From Candidatus Electronema sp. (GTDB taxonomy: Bacteria; Desulfobacterota; Desulfobulbia; Desulfobulbales; Desulfobulbaceae), in NCBI GenBank assembly GCA_026645415.1, contig JAPEVH010000006.1, positions 27,061 through 91,060 of the forward strand: 64,000 bases of DNA, read 5' to 3'. A program made the translations under genes and the position numbers. The notes under the pieces are model-generated. The model did not search any database, had not been told where the DNA came from, and saw nothing but the letters and a program-made list of their open reading frames with translations. This document shows, one piece after another, positions 18,979 to 29,113 of the stretch (its first letter is position 1; the number at the start of each line of letters is the position of its first letter).

Positions 18979-20265
18979 GTGAGTGATTATAAAGTAAAAG
19001 ATATGAGTCTGGCCGACTGGGGCCGCAAAGAAGTTGCCATTGCCGAAACCGAGATGCCCGGCCTGATGGCCTTACGTGAGGAGTACGGCAATGACAAGCC
19101 GCTCAAAGGGGCGCGCATTGCCGGCTGCCTGCACATGACCATCCAGACTGCTGTGCTGATGGAGACCTTGGTCGAGCTGGGCGCAGAACTGCGCTGGTCG
19201 TCCTGCAACATCTTCTCCACCCAAGATCAGGCCGCAGCAGCTATGGCAGCCGCAGGCATTCCTACCTTTGCTTGGAAGGGCGAGACCGAAGAGGAGTTCT
19301 GGTGGTGCATTGAGCAGACTATCTTTGGCCCGGATGACTGGCGGCCGAACATGATTCTGGATGACGGCGGCGACCTGACCCAAATCATGCACGAGAAATA
19401 CCCAGACATGATGAAAGACATTCGCGGCATCTCCGAGGAGACCACCACGGGTGTGCATCGCCTGAACGAGATGGCCAATGAAGGCAAGCTGCTCGCGCCT
19501 GCGATCAATGTCAATGACTCTGTGACCAAGTCCAAGTTCGACAACCTCTACGGCTGCCGTGAGTCCCTGATTGACGGTATCAAGCGGGCTACAGACGTGA
19601 TGATTGCGGGCAAGGTGTCTGTGGTTGCTGGCTATGGCGATGTTGGCAAAGGCTGCGCCCAAGCCCTGCGCCACATGGGTGCCGTGGTTATCGTGACCGA
19701 AATCGACCCTATCTGTGCCCTGCAAGCGGCTATGGAAGGCTACCGGGTCATGACTATGGAAGAGGCCGCGCCCATCGGTGACATCTTTGTCACCTGCACC
19801 GGCAACCTGCGGGTCATCAGCCGAGCGCACATGGATATGATGAAGAATCAGGCTATAGTCTGCAACATTGGCCACTTTGATTCAGAGATCGACATTGCTG
19901 GCATTCGCGATCTCCCTTGGGAGAACATCAAACCACAGGTCGATCATGTTATCTGGCCGGACGGCAAGCGGCTCATTGTTCTGGCTGAGGGACGGCTGGT
20001 CAACCTTGGCTGCGCCACTGGTCATCCCAGCTTCGTGATGAGCAACTCTTTTACCAATCAGGTCTTGGCCCAGATGGAGCTGTGGAATAACCCCGACTCG
20101 TACAAGAAGCAGGTTTACTTCCTGCCTAAGCGGCTCGATGAGATGGTAGCGCGCTTGCATCTCCAGAAGATCAACGCCCACCTCACCACCTTGAGCAAGG
20201 AACAGGCCGCCTACATTGGCGTGAATGTGGACGGGCCGTATAAACCAGAGTATTACCGCTATTGA
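18979..20265 (+). CDS. ahcY: S-adenosylhomocysteine hydrolase
   Basis: A protein of 428 residues. It splits S-adenosylhomocysteine into homocysteine and adenosine using tightly bound NAD. Visible: [10 protein letters not shown] at the start, [16 protein letters not shown], the substrate-site [15 protein letters not shown], the NAD motif [15 protein letters not shown], and the C-terminal KPEYYRY lysine/tyrosine tail. I place the start at GTG 18979 ([14 protein letters not shown]) because GGAG lies about 9 bases upstream and this matches the family N-terminus; the longer frame would read through the repeat array. The 106 bases between the array and the start hold short GC-rich segments but no recognisable SAH riboswitch. 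Confidence 0.97.
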   Translation: MSDYKVKDMSLADWGRKEVAIAETEMPGLMALREEYGNDKPLKGARIAGCLHMTIQTAVLMETLVELGAELRWSSCNIFSTQDQAAAAMAAAGIPTFAWKGETEEEFWWCIEQTIFGPDDWRPNMILDDGGDLTQIMHEKYPDMMKDIRGISEETTTGVHRLNEMANEGKLLAPAINVNDSVTKSKFDNLYGCRESLIDGIKRATDVMIAGKVSVVAGYGDVGKGCAQALRHMGAVVIVTEIDPICALQAAMEGYRVMTMEEAAPIGDIFVTCTGNLRVISRAHMDMMKNQAIVCNIGHFDSEIDIAGIRDLPWENIKPQVDHVIWPDGKRLIVLAEGRLVNLGCATGHPSFVMSNSFTNQVLAQMELWNNPDSYKKQVYFLPKRLDEMVARLHLQKINAHLTTLSKEQAAYIGVNVDGPYKPEYYRY

Positions 20266-20657
20266 TGTATTGATGTAGAATGCTCGCAGGCAGGGGAGGG
20301 AAATAGCCTCTCCGGTCTGTGGGTGAATCTGTTGTCCCTTAGTCTGTATAGCTGACGCATTCATACTTTCTCCGAATGCCCTTGCTCTTCTTCCCACCCA
20401 TGACTTTCACGACTTGCCCCTTTGCGCAGCGACCATTCTTCGGCATCTCTTTGCGCACTCTTGTTACAGCCTACAAGGGATTTTGAATTTTATCAAATTA
20501 CCTGTCACCCTGCTGCATCAGCATAAGAACGTTCAATAGCAAGGATAAGCATTTTTTCTCTCGACTCTACAGCAGTGTTCAGGTAGTTTCACAGTACAAA
20601 CTCATAAGGGACTGACAAAGCGTCATTACCCGTCCAAGAAGATACAAGCCAGCATCA
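20266..20657. other. Intergenic spacer between ahcY and moaA
   Basis: This 392-base spacer holds no supported gene on either strand. A short hairpin is seen at 20293-20313 (GGGGAGG paired with CCTCTCC, one G-U pair) close after ahcY, but it lacks a T tract, so it is a weak terminator candidate at best. I looked for a molybdenum-cofactor riboswitch ahead of moaA and could not recognise its conserved core. Confidence 0.6.
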
Positions 20658-21707
20658 ATGCCCGCAAGAAAAAGCGTCTCTAGCACCACGCTTTCCACAG
20701 AAAAGAGCGTTCTCACGGATCTCTTCGACCGCACTATTTCCTATCTCCGGCTTTCCCTTACTGATCGCTGCAATCTAAAATGTCTTTACTGTGCTCCAGA
20801 AGGGCGAAAAGGCAAGTTGCTGCGGCATAGTGATCTGCTCACCTATGAGGAGCTACTCCGGGTGGTACGGGCGGCAGTGAGTATGGGCATGAGCAAGCTG
20901 CGCCTTACTGGTGGCGAACCGCTGGTGCGGCGAGATGTAATGCGTTTTATTAATCAGCTTGGTGAAATTAATGGCCTGCGTGATATTCGTATCACTACAA
21001 ATGGGGTTTTGCTCGAAAGATATGCCGAAGGACTACGAGCTGCTGGGATCAGCAAGATCAACATCAGCTTGGACTCTTTGAAACCAGAACGCTTTGCCCG
21101 TATCACTGGTATGGACTGCTTTGCCCAAGTCTGGCGTGGCATTGAAAAGGCTCAGGCTGTTGGTTTTGCGCCAGTCAAACTCAACATGGTGGTGATGCGC
21201 GGGATCAACGATGACGAGCTGGTCGATTTTGCTCAACTTTCGCACGATACTGATCTGCATGTACGCTTTATTGAGTTCATGCCGGTTGGCGCGTCCTCGC
21301 GCTGGAATGCGGATACGTATATGTGCTCCGACAAAATCAAAGAGCGGCTACAAGATTTGGGTGAGCTGATTCCAGTTCATCGTGGCGAAACTGACGGCCC
21401 GGCCTGCATGTTTCGGCTGGGAGCAGAGGCAAAGGGCAAGCTCGGCTTTATCAGCCCGCTCAGTCACCATTTCTGCGACCGCTGCAATCGCCTTCGCTTG
21501 ACTTCCGAAGGCAAGCTCCGGGCCTGCCTGCTCCATGATACAGAAACTGATCTCCGCGCATTGCTCCGGCAAAATTGTAGTGATGAAGAAATCCGAGCTG
21601 CCCTCTTAGCTGCTGTCCGCAGTAAACCACAAGGCCATCGCATGGAAGAGCGACTCAAAGAGCAGGAAGGCGGCTGCCACGGGCGAATGTCAAGGATTGG
21701 GGGCTAA
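20658..21707 (+). CDS. moaA: GTP 3',8-cyclase (molybdenum cofactor synthesis)
   Basis: A radical SAM enzyme of 349 residues, first step of molybdopterin synthesis. The N-terminal iron-sulfur motif is CNLKCLYC (Cys38, Cys42, Cys45); the second cluster uses FCDRCNRLRLTSEGKLRAC near residue 270. The chain ends in two glycines, which the family needs for catalysis. The rest of the moa/moe genes are not nearby, and a cobalamin gene follows. It is cytoplasmic and oxygen-sensitive by family. Presence of the gene implies molybdo- or tungsto-enzymes in the cell. Confidence 0.97.
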   Translation: MPARKSVSSTTLSTEKSVLTDLFDRTISYLRLSLTDRCNLKCLYCAPEGRKGKLLRHSDLLTYEELLRVVRAAVSMGMSKLRLTGGEPLVRRDVMRFINQLGEINGLRDIRITTNGVLLERYAEGLRAAGISKINISLDSLKPERFARITGMDCFAQVWRGIEKAQAVGFAPVKLNMVVMRGINDDELVDFAQLSHDTDLHVRFIEFMPVGASSRWNADTYMCSDKIKERLQDLGELIPVHRGETDGPACMFRLGAEAKGKLGFISPLSHHFCDRCNRLRLTSEGKLRACLLHDTETDLRALLRQNCSDEEIRAALLAAVRSKPQGHRMEERLKEQEGGCHGRMSRIGG

Positions 21708-21826
21708 TGGATAGTTTGAGAGGAGCTGGAGCACTAGAGTTTTGCGTGAATAACCAAGCAGCAGAAAGAGTTGGCTAGAGTTATTCTCTTTGTTAGCTAA
21801 GATTCCTACAGCCACTAGCAAAAACT

Positions 21827-22804
21827 ATGTCCTCCAATACCGCCATTATTGCCCTGACTAAAGGTGGCAAAGAGCTGGCAAAACAGCTTTCTGCCGTACT
21901 GCCTAACAGCAAAGTTGTCAATGTACAAAGTGGTATCAATAAGACACTACATCATGCGTGGCAGGAATACGAGGCATTGGTCTGCATCATGGCTGCTGGT
22001 ATCGTAGTTCGCGCTATTGCTCCGCTTCTTCATGATAAAAACACTGATCCAGCAATAGTGGTCTGCGATGAGCGAGGACAATTTGCCATTTCTTTGCTCT
22101 CTGGCCATCTTGGTGGTGGCAATGCCTTGGCGCAACAGGTTGCTGGGCTGCTTGGTGGACAGGCAGTACTTACTACTGCTTCTGATGTGTTAGGCCATAC
22201 AGCACTTGACCTCTGGGCACGCGATCTTGCCCTTACTGTAGCTGACCGGCACCGTTTGACCAACATTATGGCAAAACTGGTCAACAATGGTTTTGTTTTT
22301 GTTTTTAGCGACTATTTGTTACCAAAGCTCCCGCCAGACATTATTTCCACAGATAAAGCACAGCTTGCTGACTTGCTGATCAGCTACCGGACAGAGCATT
22401 TATCTGGTCAAGCCTTACTCCATCCAAAAATTTTGGTAGCCGGGGTTGGCTGCAATCGTGGCACTCCAGCCACGGAAATTAGCGAGGCTTTGCAGTTGGC
22501 TTGCATGGAAAATGGTCTTGCTTTTCAGTCAATTCGTAATTTAGCTTCTATTATTCTGAAACAGGATGAAGCAGGGCTGTTGGCGGTGGCCCAAGAACAA
22601 GACTGGCCCATTGATTTTTATTCAGCAGAGCAACTAAATAGCGTCGAAAATGTTACAGTATCTCCAGCAGCTTTACAGGCAACTGGAGCGCAAGGTGTAG
22701 CTGAACCTGCGGCTATTCTTAGTTCTGGCGGCGGCAAACTACTGGTACGGAAGCGAAAAATGCCCAATGTAACTATAGCCATTGCCGAAGTACATTTTTT
22801 ATAA
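21827..22804 (+). CDS. cbiG: Cobalt-precorrin 5A hydrolase
   Basis: A protein of 325 residues with the three CbiG parts in order: an N-terminal domain with CIMAAGIVVRAIAPLL, a middle CbiG domain with ISLLSGHLGGGNALAQQV, and the C-terminal domain starting VAGVGCNRGTPATEI. It opens the delta-lactone of cobalt-precorrin 5A in the anaerobic cobalamin pathway. No other cbi gene is near. Its stop is one base before the ATG of the sdhB gene, suggesting a shared transcript even though the functions look unrelated. Confidence 0.92.
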   Translation: MSSNTAIIALTKGGKELAKQLSAVLPNSKVVNVQSGINKTLHHAWQEYEALVCIMAAGIVVRAIAPLLHDKNTDPAIVVCDERGQFAISLLSGHLGGGNALAQQVAGLLGGQAVLTTASDVLGHTALDLWARDLALTVADRHRLTNIMAKLVNNGFVFVFSDYLLPKLPPDIISTDKAQLADLLISYRTEHLSGQALLHPKILVAGVGCNRGTPATEISEALQLACMENGLAFQSIRNLASIILKQDEAGLLAVAQEQDWPIDFYSAEQLNSVENVTVSPAALQATGAQGVAEPAAILSSGGGKLLVRKRKMPNVTIAIAEVHFL

Positions 22805-22805
22805 C

Positions 22806-23582
22806 ATGAGCAAAAAGATGGTTGAAGCCAAGACGATCACTCTTATCCTAAAAATCTGGCGACAAGCTGGGCCGCAGGCAGATGGCCACTTTGCAACCCA
22901 TCAACTGAATGGTCTCAACCAAGACATGTCTTTTCTGGAGATGCTGGATATTCTTAATCAACAGCTCACTGTGGCGGGACAAGAACCAGTAGCCTTTGAC
23001 AGTGATTGCCGTGAAGGTATCTGTGGTAGTTGCGGGGCAGTTGTGGATGGTATCGCGCATGGCCCAGAACGAGGTGGAACGCTCTGCCAGCTTTATATTC
23101 GTCATTTTAAGGACGGGCAAACGATTTGGTTGGAGCCATTCCGGGCCAACGCCTTCCCAGTACTCAAAGACCTTCTTGTTGATCGTTCTGCTCTTGATCG
23201 AATCATCCAAGCAGGTGGTTTTGTCTCTGTTAATGCCGGTTCTGCGCCAGAGGCTAACACCTTGCCAGTCGCCCAGCCTCTCGCAGAGCAGGCAATGGAT
23301 ACCGCAGCTTGTATCGGTTGCGGAGCCTGTGTTGCAGCTTGCCAAAATGCAGCAGCCATGCTCTTTGTTTCAGCGAAAATTTCTCATCTTGCCTTGCTAC
23401 CACAAGGACAAACAGAACGCAAACGCCGCGCCTTGACAATGGTTGCGGCTATGGATGAAGAAGGTTTTGGCAGCTGTAGTAATCAGCGCGAATGCGAACA
23501 GGTCTGCCCAAAAAGCATTTCTATTCGCAGCATTGCTCGATTAAATCGGGAATATTTAACAGCGATAGTTGATGAAGAATAG
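22806..23582 (+). CDS. sdhB: Succinate dehydrogenase/fumarate reductase iron-sulfur subunit
   Basis: A protein of 258 residues. The plant-type ferredoxin domain holds the [2Fe-2S] cysteines in CREGICGSCG (Cys68, Cys73, Cys76) and GGTLC (Cys94). The C-terminal helical domain has CIGCGACVAACQNA and CSNQRECEQVCP for the 4Fe and 3Fe clusters. This is the electron-wire subunit that joins the flavoprotein to the membrane anchor. I chose ATG 22806, one base after cbiG; an upstream start would overlap cbiG. No sdhA or sdhC gene lies in the window, so the complex is split or this is an extra copy. Confidence 0.93.
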   Translation: MSKKMVEAKTITLILKIWRQAGPQADGHFATHQLNGLNQDMSFLEMLDILNQQLTVAGQEPVAFDSDCREGICGSCGAVVDGIAHGPERGGTLCQLYIRHFKDGQTIWLEPFRANAFPVLKDLLVDRSALDRIIQAGGFVSVNAGSAPEANTLPVAQPLAEQAMDTAACIGCGACVAACQNAAAMLFVSAKISHLALLPQGQTERKRRALTMVAAMDEEGFGSCSNQRECEQVCPKSISIRSIARLNREYLTAIVDEE

Positions 23583-23588
23583 TACTCG

Positions 23589-24221
23589 TTAATCCTCCTG
23601 ATCAAGGTCATTAAGATCGACTTTCTTTTCTGTCAATTTACGAACATGCTCCATTTCTTTTCTATAGCAATCTGGACAAAGACCATGACTAAACAGGGCC
23701 TTAGAGTGCTGACCAATATACTCCTCAACCTGTTGCCAGTAGCCTTCATCAGAACGAATTTTTTTGCAATAAGAGCAGATAGGGAGAATGCCAGTAAGGG
23801 TCTTAATCTCGGCTAAAGCCTGTTCTAGCTCCAATTCCCGTTTTCTGAGCATGATATGGGTTTTGATCCGAGCCAAAACCTCTACCTGTTGGAAAGGTTT
23901 AGTGATGTAGTCTACTCCACCAGCGGCAAAGCCTGCTATTTTGTCTTCAACGCTGTCTAAGGCGGTCATGAAAACCACGGGAATGCTCTTCCGTGTCGCA
24001 TCCATTTTTATTCGTCGGCAGGTCTCAAAGCCGTCCATGTCTGGCATCATCACATCCAAAAGGATCAGATCCGGGCAGACCTTACTGAGGATGGTTAGAG
24101 CACGTCTGCCGTTGTCAGCAACGTAAATCTGGAATTTATGCGATTGGAGAAAAGAAAGCAGCACCTTGAGATTGGTGGGCTGATCGTCAACAACCAAAAT
24201 TGAATCTTTAGCTTCGGACAT
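23589..24221 (-). CDS. Response regulator with C-terminal zinc-ribbon-like segment
   Basis: A protein of 210 residues. The receiver domain (residues 5-125) has ILVVDDQ, the phospho-acceptor Asp in DLILLDVMMPDMDG, the Thr in VVFMTALDS and Lys in ITKPFQ. A short coiled region follows, then a Cys-rich end: ICSYCKKIRSDEGYWQQV and HGLCPDCYRK, two Cys-x2-Cys pairs as seen at the end of many such regulators. It has no DNA-binding or enzyme output domain, so it probably signals by protein contact. It is the last gene of a five-gene signalling operon, 3 bases after the hybrid kinase gene. Confidence 0.92.
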   Translation of the reverse strand: MSEAKDSILVVDDQPTNLKVLLSFLQSHKFQIYVADNGRRALTILSKVCPDLILLDVMMPDMDGFETCRRIKMDATRKSIPVVFMTALDSVEDKIAGFAAGGVDYITKPFQQVEVLARIKTHIMLRKRELELEQALAEIKTLTGILPICSYCKKIRSDEGYWQQVEEYIGQHSKALFSHGLCPDCYRKEMEHVRKLTEKKVDLNDLDQED

Positions 24222-24224
24222 GGT

Positions 24225-26804
24225 CTATTGTTTCAAGCGTCCTGCGGCAAGTTCCAGCAGGGAAGTAAAGTTGAAGTCCTCTGCTAGTTCCTGCGCCCGA
24301 CGAGCAAAGGCCCGGTATTCTCCTGCCTCTAATTGGCTAATTTCAGCAATTTTTTCCGTGAGTCCTTGGATGTCACCAATATCAGCCAAGGCATCTAATG
24401 CAGCCAATAGTTCCTTGGGTGGCAAGACAATCTCCTCCTGTTTTTCTGCAATGCTGATCTCACTATAGACTAACTCAATCTTAAGCTGTTTCGCTATAAT
24501 TTCTAACAATTCAACAGCAGAATAGGGTTTGTGTATATAGTCACTAAAGCCGTTTTCTAAACAATGACGACGAAAAAAATCACCATCAGCAATAGAGGCT
24601 GTGACCGCAATTAACGGAATATGACGGAATTCTGGCAAGCGTTTGAGCTGGGAAGCCGCTGTAAAACCATCTACTTTTGGCATCCGTAGATCCATTAAGA
24701 TAATATTAGGTCGGAAGCGACGGCACGCCGCTGGCACTTCTGCCCCGTCTTCAGCCTCTTGCACCAGAAAACCGAGTGGCTCTAAGGTATCGCGCAGTAC
24801 GGCCCGATTAGACAATTTATCATCAACAACTAACACTCTAAGCCGCTGGGCTTGTTGCCATGAGCAGACATAGCCAGTCACTTTGCGCTGCTGATGAATT
24901 GTGACAGGCTGATGGTGAGAAACAGGTACTTCAATGTCAAAGAAAAAACGACAGCCCGGTCCAGCTCCAGGCTGTGGCTTGCTCTTAACAGGACTGACTA
25001 ATTGTAACTCGCCGCCCATTAATCGGACTAACTCCCGACTAATAGCCAAGCCAAGACCAGTACCTTCTTGGTGCTGAAGTCGCTCACCTACCTGTAAAAA
25101 AGGTTCAAAAACCAGTTGCTGATCCTCGGCACTGATGCCAGGGCCGCTGTCTTCAATCGTGATGCGCAGCCGTACTTTTCCTGTTCCAGTAGTTTCAGCC
25201 TCTACTTGGAGAGCGCACCAGCCACTGCTGGTAAATTTAACCGCATTAGCAAGGAGATTGAGTAGCACTTGTCGCAAGCGTAGCTCATCAGCAATGATAA
25301 CAGTAGGCAGGCTCTTCATTTCCTCCCGGAAATCTAACCCCTTTTCTCGTGCCCGAAGCTGGATGATATCGCTAATACCTTGGAGAAAAGAGCTAAGAAA
25401 AAATTCGGTTTCAATCAGCTCCAGTTTGCCAGATTCGATGCGAGAGATATCAAGGATATCATTAATCAAGAGCAGTAAATGTTCACCAGCCTGATGGATG
25501 GTTCTGATCCCATTCCGCTGCCGACTACTCAGACTCTCATCGTTGAGAAAAATTTGCGTGTAGCCAAGAATTGCATTGAGCGGAGTGCGCAGCTCATGAC
25601 TCATATTAGAAAGAAAAACCGATTTGGCTCGGCTGGCGGCTTCCACTTTTTCTGCCGCCTCATGCCGTTCAGTAATGTCATGGCCAATGCCCATCACGCC
25701 AGCAATGCTATCATCATCGTCAATTAACGGAGCTTTGGTCGTCTCCAACAAGACATGTTCTCCGCTTGCCAGCGTGATCCATTCCTCGTGTACCAAAGCC
25801 TGTCTTGCTGTTGCAGCCTTTTGATCATACATGCGGAAAGCGTCGGCCAGTTCTTTGCTAACAAAGTCATAATCTGTTTTGCCAATGATCTCTGCTTCCG
25901 ATGCGCCGAGAAGCTCCTCAAAAGGCGGATTGCAGGTTAAATACACTCCGTTCGCATCTTTGAGCCAAACTAGGTCCGGGATAGTATCAATAATCAACCG
26001 GTTGAGCCGCTGGATATGCTGAATTTTTTTTTCAGCGGCCTTTTTCTCGGTAATGTCAATCCAAGTAGAGCGGGTCTGAAGAACTTTTCCTGTTTCATCC
26101 CGTACTGCTGAAACGTTGAGCAATACCTCTAGCGTTGAACCATCTTTTCGTTGGAGCTGGAGTTCAGCATTTTTTATCCTGCCGCTATTAAGAAAAGAAG
26201 CAAATAACTGGGAGAAACGTTCTAAGCAGTCAGGATGATAAAAAAGATCAATTTTTTTACCAACAAGCTCTTCTCGACTGTATCCGGTTTTATCGACAAA
26301 GGTCTGATTGCAAGTCAATACTTGACGACTAAGCGCATCAACAGAGCCAAGCATATTTGGCGAGTTGTCATACAGATCTTTATAAGCCTCCTTACTTTCA
26401 AACAGCTCTTGCCGGAGTCGCCAACGGTCCAGATTAAAATGAATAGTTCGCTCTAAGAGAACATCATTTAACTCTACTTTTGGGAGACAGTCATCTGCAC
26501 CTTTGCTAATAACATCAAGGATGGTACGTCGGTCGTCAAGAGAGGTAAGAACAATGATTGGGCAGGAAACCTTTAGTTCTGGCAACCTCTCTAAGGTTTC
26601 CTTAATACTGCTGTCTTTGAGCGAAAGATCAATAAAAAGCAAATCAAAAGACTCTGTTGCTAAACTCGACAGCCCTTCGTGCAGACTTTCCTTCCAAAAC
26701 ACTTGCGCAGAAGCATAAGCGGTCAGGGACAGATTAGCTATAAAAAGATCAGCATGATCAGGATTGTCCTCGATCAGCAGAATATGTAATGGTTGCCTAG
26801 GCAT
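24225..26804 (-). CDS. Hybrid sensor histidine kinase (REC-PAS-PAS-HisKA-HATPase-REC)
   Basis: A protein of 859 residues with no membrane segment. The N-terminal receiver (residues 5-130) has ILLIEDNPDHADLF and DLLFIDLSL. Two PAS domains follow (about 140-265 and 275-390). The kinase core has the His in LSNMSHELRTPLNAIL near residue 403, an N-box (NLLANAVKFT), and G-boxes with DSGPGIS and GTGLGLAIS. A second receiver near 665-785 has VLVVDDKLSN and ILMDLRMPKVDG. A helical tail closes the chain. It is cytoplasmic, probably takes phosphate from or passes it to the two small regulators encoded on both sides, and overlaps the upstream regulator gene by 8 bases. Confidence 0.93.
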   Translation of the reverse strand: MPRQPLHILLIEDNPDHADLFIANLSLTAYASAQVFWKESLHEGLSSLATESFDLLFIDLSLKDSSIKETLERLPELKVSCPIIVLTSLDDRRTILDVISKGADDCLPKVELNDVLLERTIHFNLDRWRLRQELFESKEAYKDLYDNSPNMLGSVDALSRQVLTCNQTFVDKTGYSREELVGKKIDLFYHPDCLERFSQLFASFLNSGRIKNAELQLQRKDGSTLEVLLNVSAVRDETGKVLQTRSTWIDITEKKAAEKKIQHIQRLNRLIIDTIPDLVWLKDANGVYLTCNPPFEELLGASEAEIIGKTDYDFVSKELADAFRMYDQKAATARQALVHEEWITLASGEHVLLETTKAPLIDDDDSIAGVMGIGHDITERHEAAEKVEAASRAKSVFLSNMSHELRTPLNAILGYTQIFLNDESLSSRQRNGIRTIHQAGEHLLLLINDILDISRIESGKLELIETEFFLSSFLQGISDIIQLRAREKGLDFREEMKSLPTVIIADELRLRQVLLNLLANAVKFTSSGWCALQVEAETTGTGKVRLRITIEDSGPGISAEDQQLVFEPFLQVGERLQHQEGTGLGLAISRELVRLMGGELQLVSPVKSKPQPGAGPGCRFFFDIEVPVSHHQPVTIHQQRKVTGYVCSWQQAQRLRVLVVDDKLSNRAVLRDTLEPLGFLVQEAEDGAEVPAACRRFRPNIILMDLRMPKVDGFTAASQLKRLPEFRHIPLIAVTASIADGDFFRRHCLENGFSDYIHKPYSAVELLEIIAKQLKIELVYSEISIAEKQEEIVLPPKELLAALDALADIGDIQGLTEKIAEISQLEAGEYRAFARRAQELAEDFNFTSLLELAAGRLKQ

Positions 26805-27252
26805 CAGATTGGTGAGGCCCGTAGAAAAAAAAGTGGTGTTCGTTTAACTGCCAGTAGCTCAGTATTTCACTGATCACTTCGCCGTAGCGATCTGGCTCCA
26901 TCGGTTTGACAATATAGCTGTTGGCATGATTGATGAGTGCCTGTTCAATATCTTTACCAGAATTAGAAGTGGAAAAAATAACTACGGGAATTTTAGCTAA
27001 ATGAGGACTATTTTTGAAGCGAATAAGAATTTCATGGCCGTCGTATTTAGGCAGCTTGAGATCCAGTAGAACGAGCCAAGGTAGGGACAGTTCCGTATTC
27101 TTAGTCTGCTCGATATAGGTCATAGCCTCTTCTCCATCACGGAGGCGATTAACCTCTATTGCTGGGCAGCAGTCTCTGATATAGAATTCAGTCAGTTCAG
27201 CATGATCATCGCTGTCCTCAATCAATAATAGGTTGTGTTCCTTTTGGCACAT
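26797..27252 (-). CDS. Single-domain response regulator (Rcp1-like)
   Basis: About 151 residues, a lone receiver domain. LLLIEDSDDHAELTEFYI at the start, the phospho-acceptor in PWLVLLDLKLPKYDGHE, VVIFSTSNSGKD and YIVKPMEPD are those of Rcp1-type regulators that pair with kinases of the CheY-like, non-DNA-binding class. I place the start at ATG 27252 because AAGGAG lies 7 bases upstream on this strand. It sits between the membrane kinase and the hybrid kinase and could carry phosphate between them (inference). Confidence 0.92.
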   Translation of the reverse strand: MCQKEHNLLLIEDSDDHAELTEFYIRDCCPAIEVNRLRDGEEAMTYIEQTKNTELSLPWLVLLDLKLPKYDGHEILIRFKNSPHLAKIPVVIFSTSNSGKDIEQALINHANSYIVKPMEPDRYGEVISEILSYWQLNEHHFFFYGPHQSDA

Positions 27253-27298
27253 GTCCTTCTCCTTATATACTCCTCTTCTCATAATTTGCTTGGCAGTT

Positions 27299-29113
27299 TT
27301 ATCCTGTTGTCGCTTTTGGGAAGATCAGGTGAAAGACCGCTCCAGCTTCCGGCCCACTTTCCGCCCAGATGTCACCGCCATGCAATCTCATAATCTTTTT
27401 GGCCACAGCCAAGCCAATGCCAGTGCCTTCTATATTGACATCCAGTCGGTAAAAAAGTCCAAAGATTTTTTCTCGAAATTCCTCTGGAATACCCGGCCCT
27501 TTGTCCGTGCAAAGAAGATGATGCCATTGTTCATCGCTGTACGTGTTGATCCGCAGGCAGCCGTTTTTTTCCTGGTTCGCGTACTTAAGGGCATTAGAAA
27601 GGATGTTTTCAAAGACTTGGAGGATGCGGCTTTCATTGGCAAGAATAGTCGGCAACTTAGATTCAATGGTCAGGCTAAACTGCTCCTGCGCCAGCCGTTC
27701 CGCCTGATTGCTGGAAAAATCTGCCAAAAGCAGGTCAAGGTCAAGCTGTGTGGTGTCCATATCAATCCGGCCAACTCGGCTCAATTCGAGCAAGTCGCTA
27801 ATGAGCTGACTCATTCGTTCATTGGCCTTAGCCACTTTATCCAGCATTCCGAATGCTTGTTCGGTTTTTCCCTGATCGGCCAGCTTGCGGATAATAGCAA
27901 TAAAGCCCATGCTGGTGACTATCGGCGATTTGAGATCATGAGAAACCGTATAGACAAACTGTTCTAATTCATCATTCGACTTTTCCAGTGCTTTTTTACT
28001 TGTCTCTAACTCAATGTTCTTGGCCTTGAAACTTGCAGCAGCGCGGGTTAACGCCCCTAATTCATCTGCAAGCGGATAGACAGGGATTTCTGCCTCAGAC
28101 GAACCTGCCGCCAAACTCTTAAAGGTTTTGGTCAGTTGTTTCAGCGGGATCGTAATACTTCGGGTAATGACATAGGAGAAGAGAATGATGCACAAGAGTA
28201 ACAAAGCACTGCTCAAGAGGAGAAGCCATAGCCTAGAACTAATATGGGCTGTGACTTTTCCTTGAATCTGCTCAGATTCGCTGATCATTAAATTAGAGAG
28301 CTTTTGCGCCTGATACATTGTTTCATAGGCTTCAGCAGCCATAACCACATTAACCAAATAGAGATAGCCACGAGTACGCTGCACGGCCTCTAAAAAGGCA
28401 CTTTCATATTGATTGAGTACGCTGCCGAGTTCTTCAGTTCTGCTCCAGGTGAATTTTTTTAGGATGAAACGGGTTTCCTGTAGGCGTAGAGAAGCAGCTT
28501 GAATAAATTTTCCATCAAGAGAATCAAAATATCGATAGGCATTTTTTTCAATTTGTAGAAAAGAGTTAAGCATCCGTGCGCATTCCAAGCGATTCTCGAT
28601 TTTTTCTTGTCTGGTTAATTCCTCTATGAGTTGCTGCGCCCGTACTGCATAGACTCGCAGTTCAATTTTAACCAGTCGTTCTCGGATATTCCGCTGCCGT
28701 TGTACCTCTTGAAAGGCCTTGTAATAGGCGGTTAGATGTGTTCTTGCTTGGACAAGAATCAGTTCTGCATTTGGTAATTCTTTCCCGCCAATACTGCCAA
28801 TCATTTCCTTATATACTACGCCGACCTGCTCACCTGCGGAGTTATGCCCTTCATGAATATAGATGAGAGCCTCACGCTGCATTTCGGCCATGTACGCGGC
28901 AAACGTTATATTTTCTCGAGCATGGCGGCTGAAGAAGACAATCTGGTGGAGGTCATTGGAAAAACGATTAAAGGTTCCCCACGCAAGTAAGGCAATGACA
29001 AAGGCTACGGTTCCGGTGAAGATATACCCTAAAATAATACGCTTTTTTAACCCAAGAGTGTGGGCCAGCAGGTTGGGCAACAATTCTTCTATTTTAAGCC
29101 AATACGAATTCAT
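27299..29113 (-). CDS. Membrane sensor histidine kinase with HAMP domain
   Basis: A protein of 604 residues. One membrane helix near residues 27-48 (FTGTVAFVIALLAWGTF), a long helical periplasmic domain to about 295, a second membrane helix (LWLLLLSSALLLLCIILFS), then HAMP, a coiled coil, HisKA with the His in VYTVSHDLKSPIV near residue 392, and a HATPase domain ending GTGIGLAVAKKIM. The helical sensor resembles CHASE3/4-helix-bundle modules. The gene overlaps the upstream binding-protein gene by 20 bases, so the periplasmic binding protein is the likely ligand-sensing partner. Confidence 0.93.
   Translation of the reverse strand: MNSYWLKIEELLPNLLAHTLGLKKRIILGYIFTGTVAFVIALLAWGTFNRFSNDLHQIVFFSRHARENITFAAYMAEMQREALIYIHEGHNSAGEQVGVVYKEMIGSIGGKELPNAELILVQARTHLTAYYKAFQEVQRQRNIRERLVKIELRVYAVRAQQLIEELTRQEKIENRLECARMLNSFLQIEKNAYRYFDSLDGKFIQAASLRLQETRFILKKFTWSRTEELGSVLNQYESAFLEAVQRTRGYLYLVNVVMAAEAYETMYQAQKLSNLMISESEQIQGKVTAHISSRLWLLLLSSALLLLCIILFSYVITRSITIPLKQLTKTFKSLAAGSSEAEIPVYPLADELGALTRAAASFKAKNIELETSKKALEKSNDELEQFVYTVSHDLKSPIVTSMGFIAIIRKLADQGKTEQAFGMLDKVAKANERMSQLISDLLELSRVGRIDMDTTQLDLDLLLADFSSNQAERLAQEQFSLTIESKLPTILANESRILQVFENILSNALKYANQEKNGCLRINTYSDEQWHHLLCTDKGPGIPEEFREKIFGLFYRLDVNIEGTGIGLAVAKKIMRLHGGDIWAESGPEAGAVFHLIFPKATTG

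Noticed and set aside
19072..19875. Long minus-strand frame opposite ahcY
   Set aside because: No family resemblance, rich in His and Gln as expected for a shadow of a strongly biased gene, and ahcY is unambiguous.
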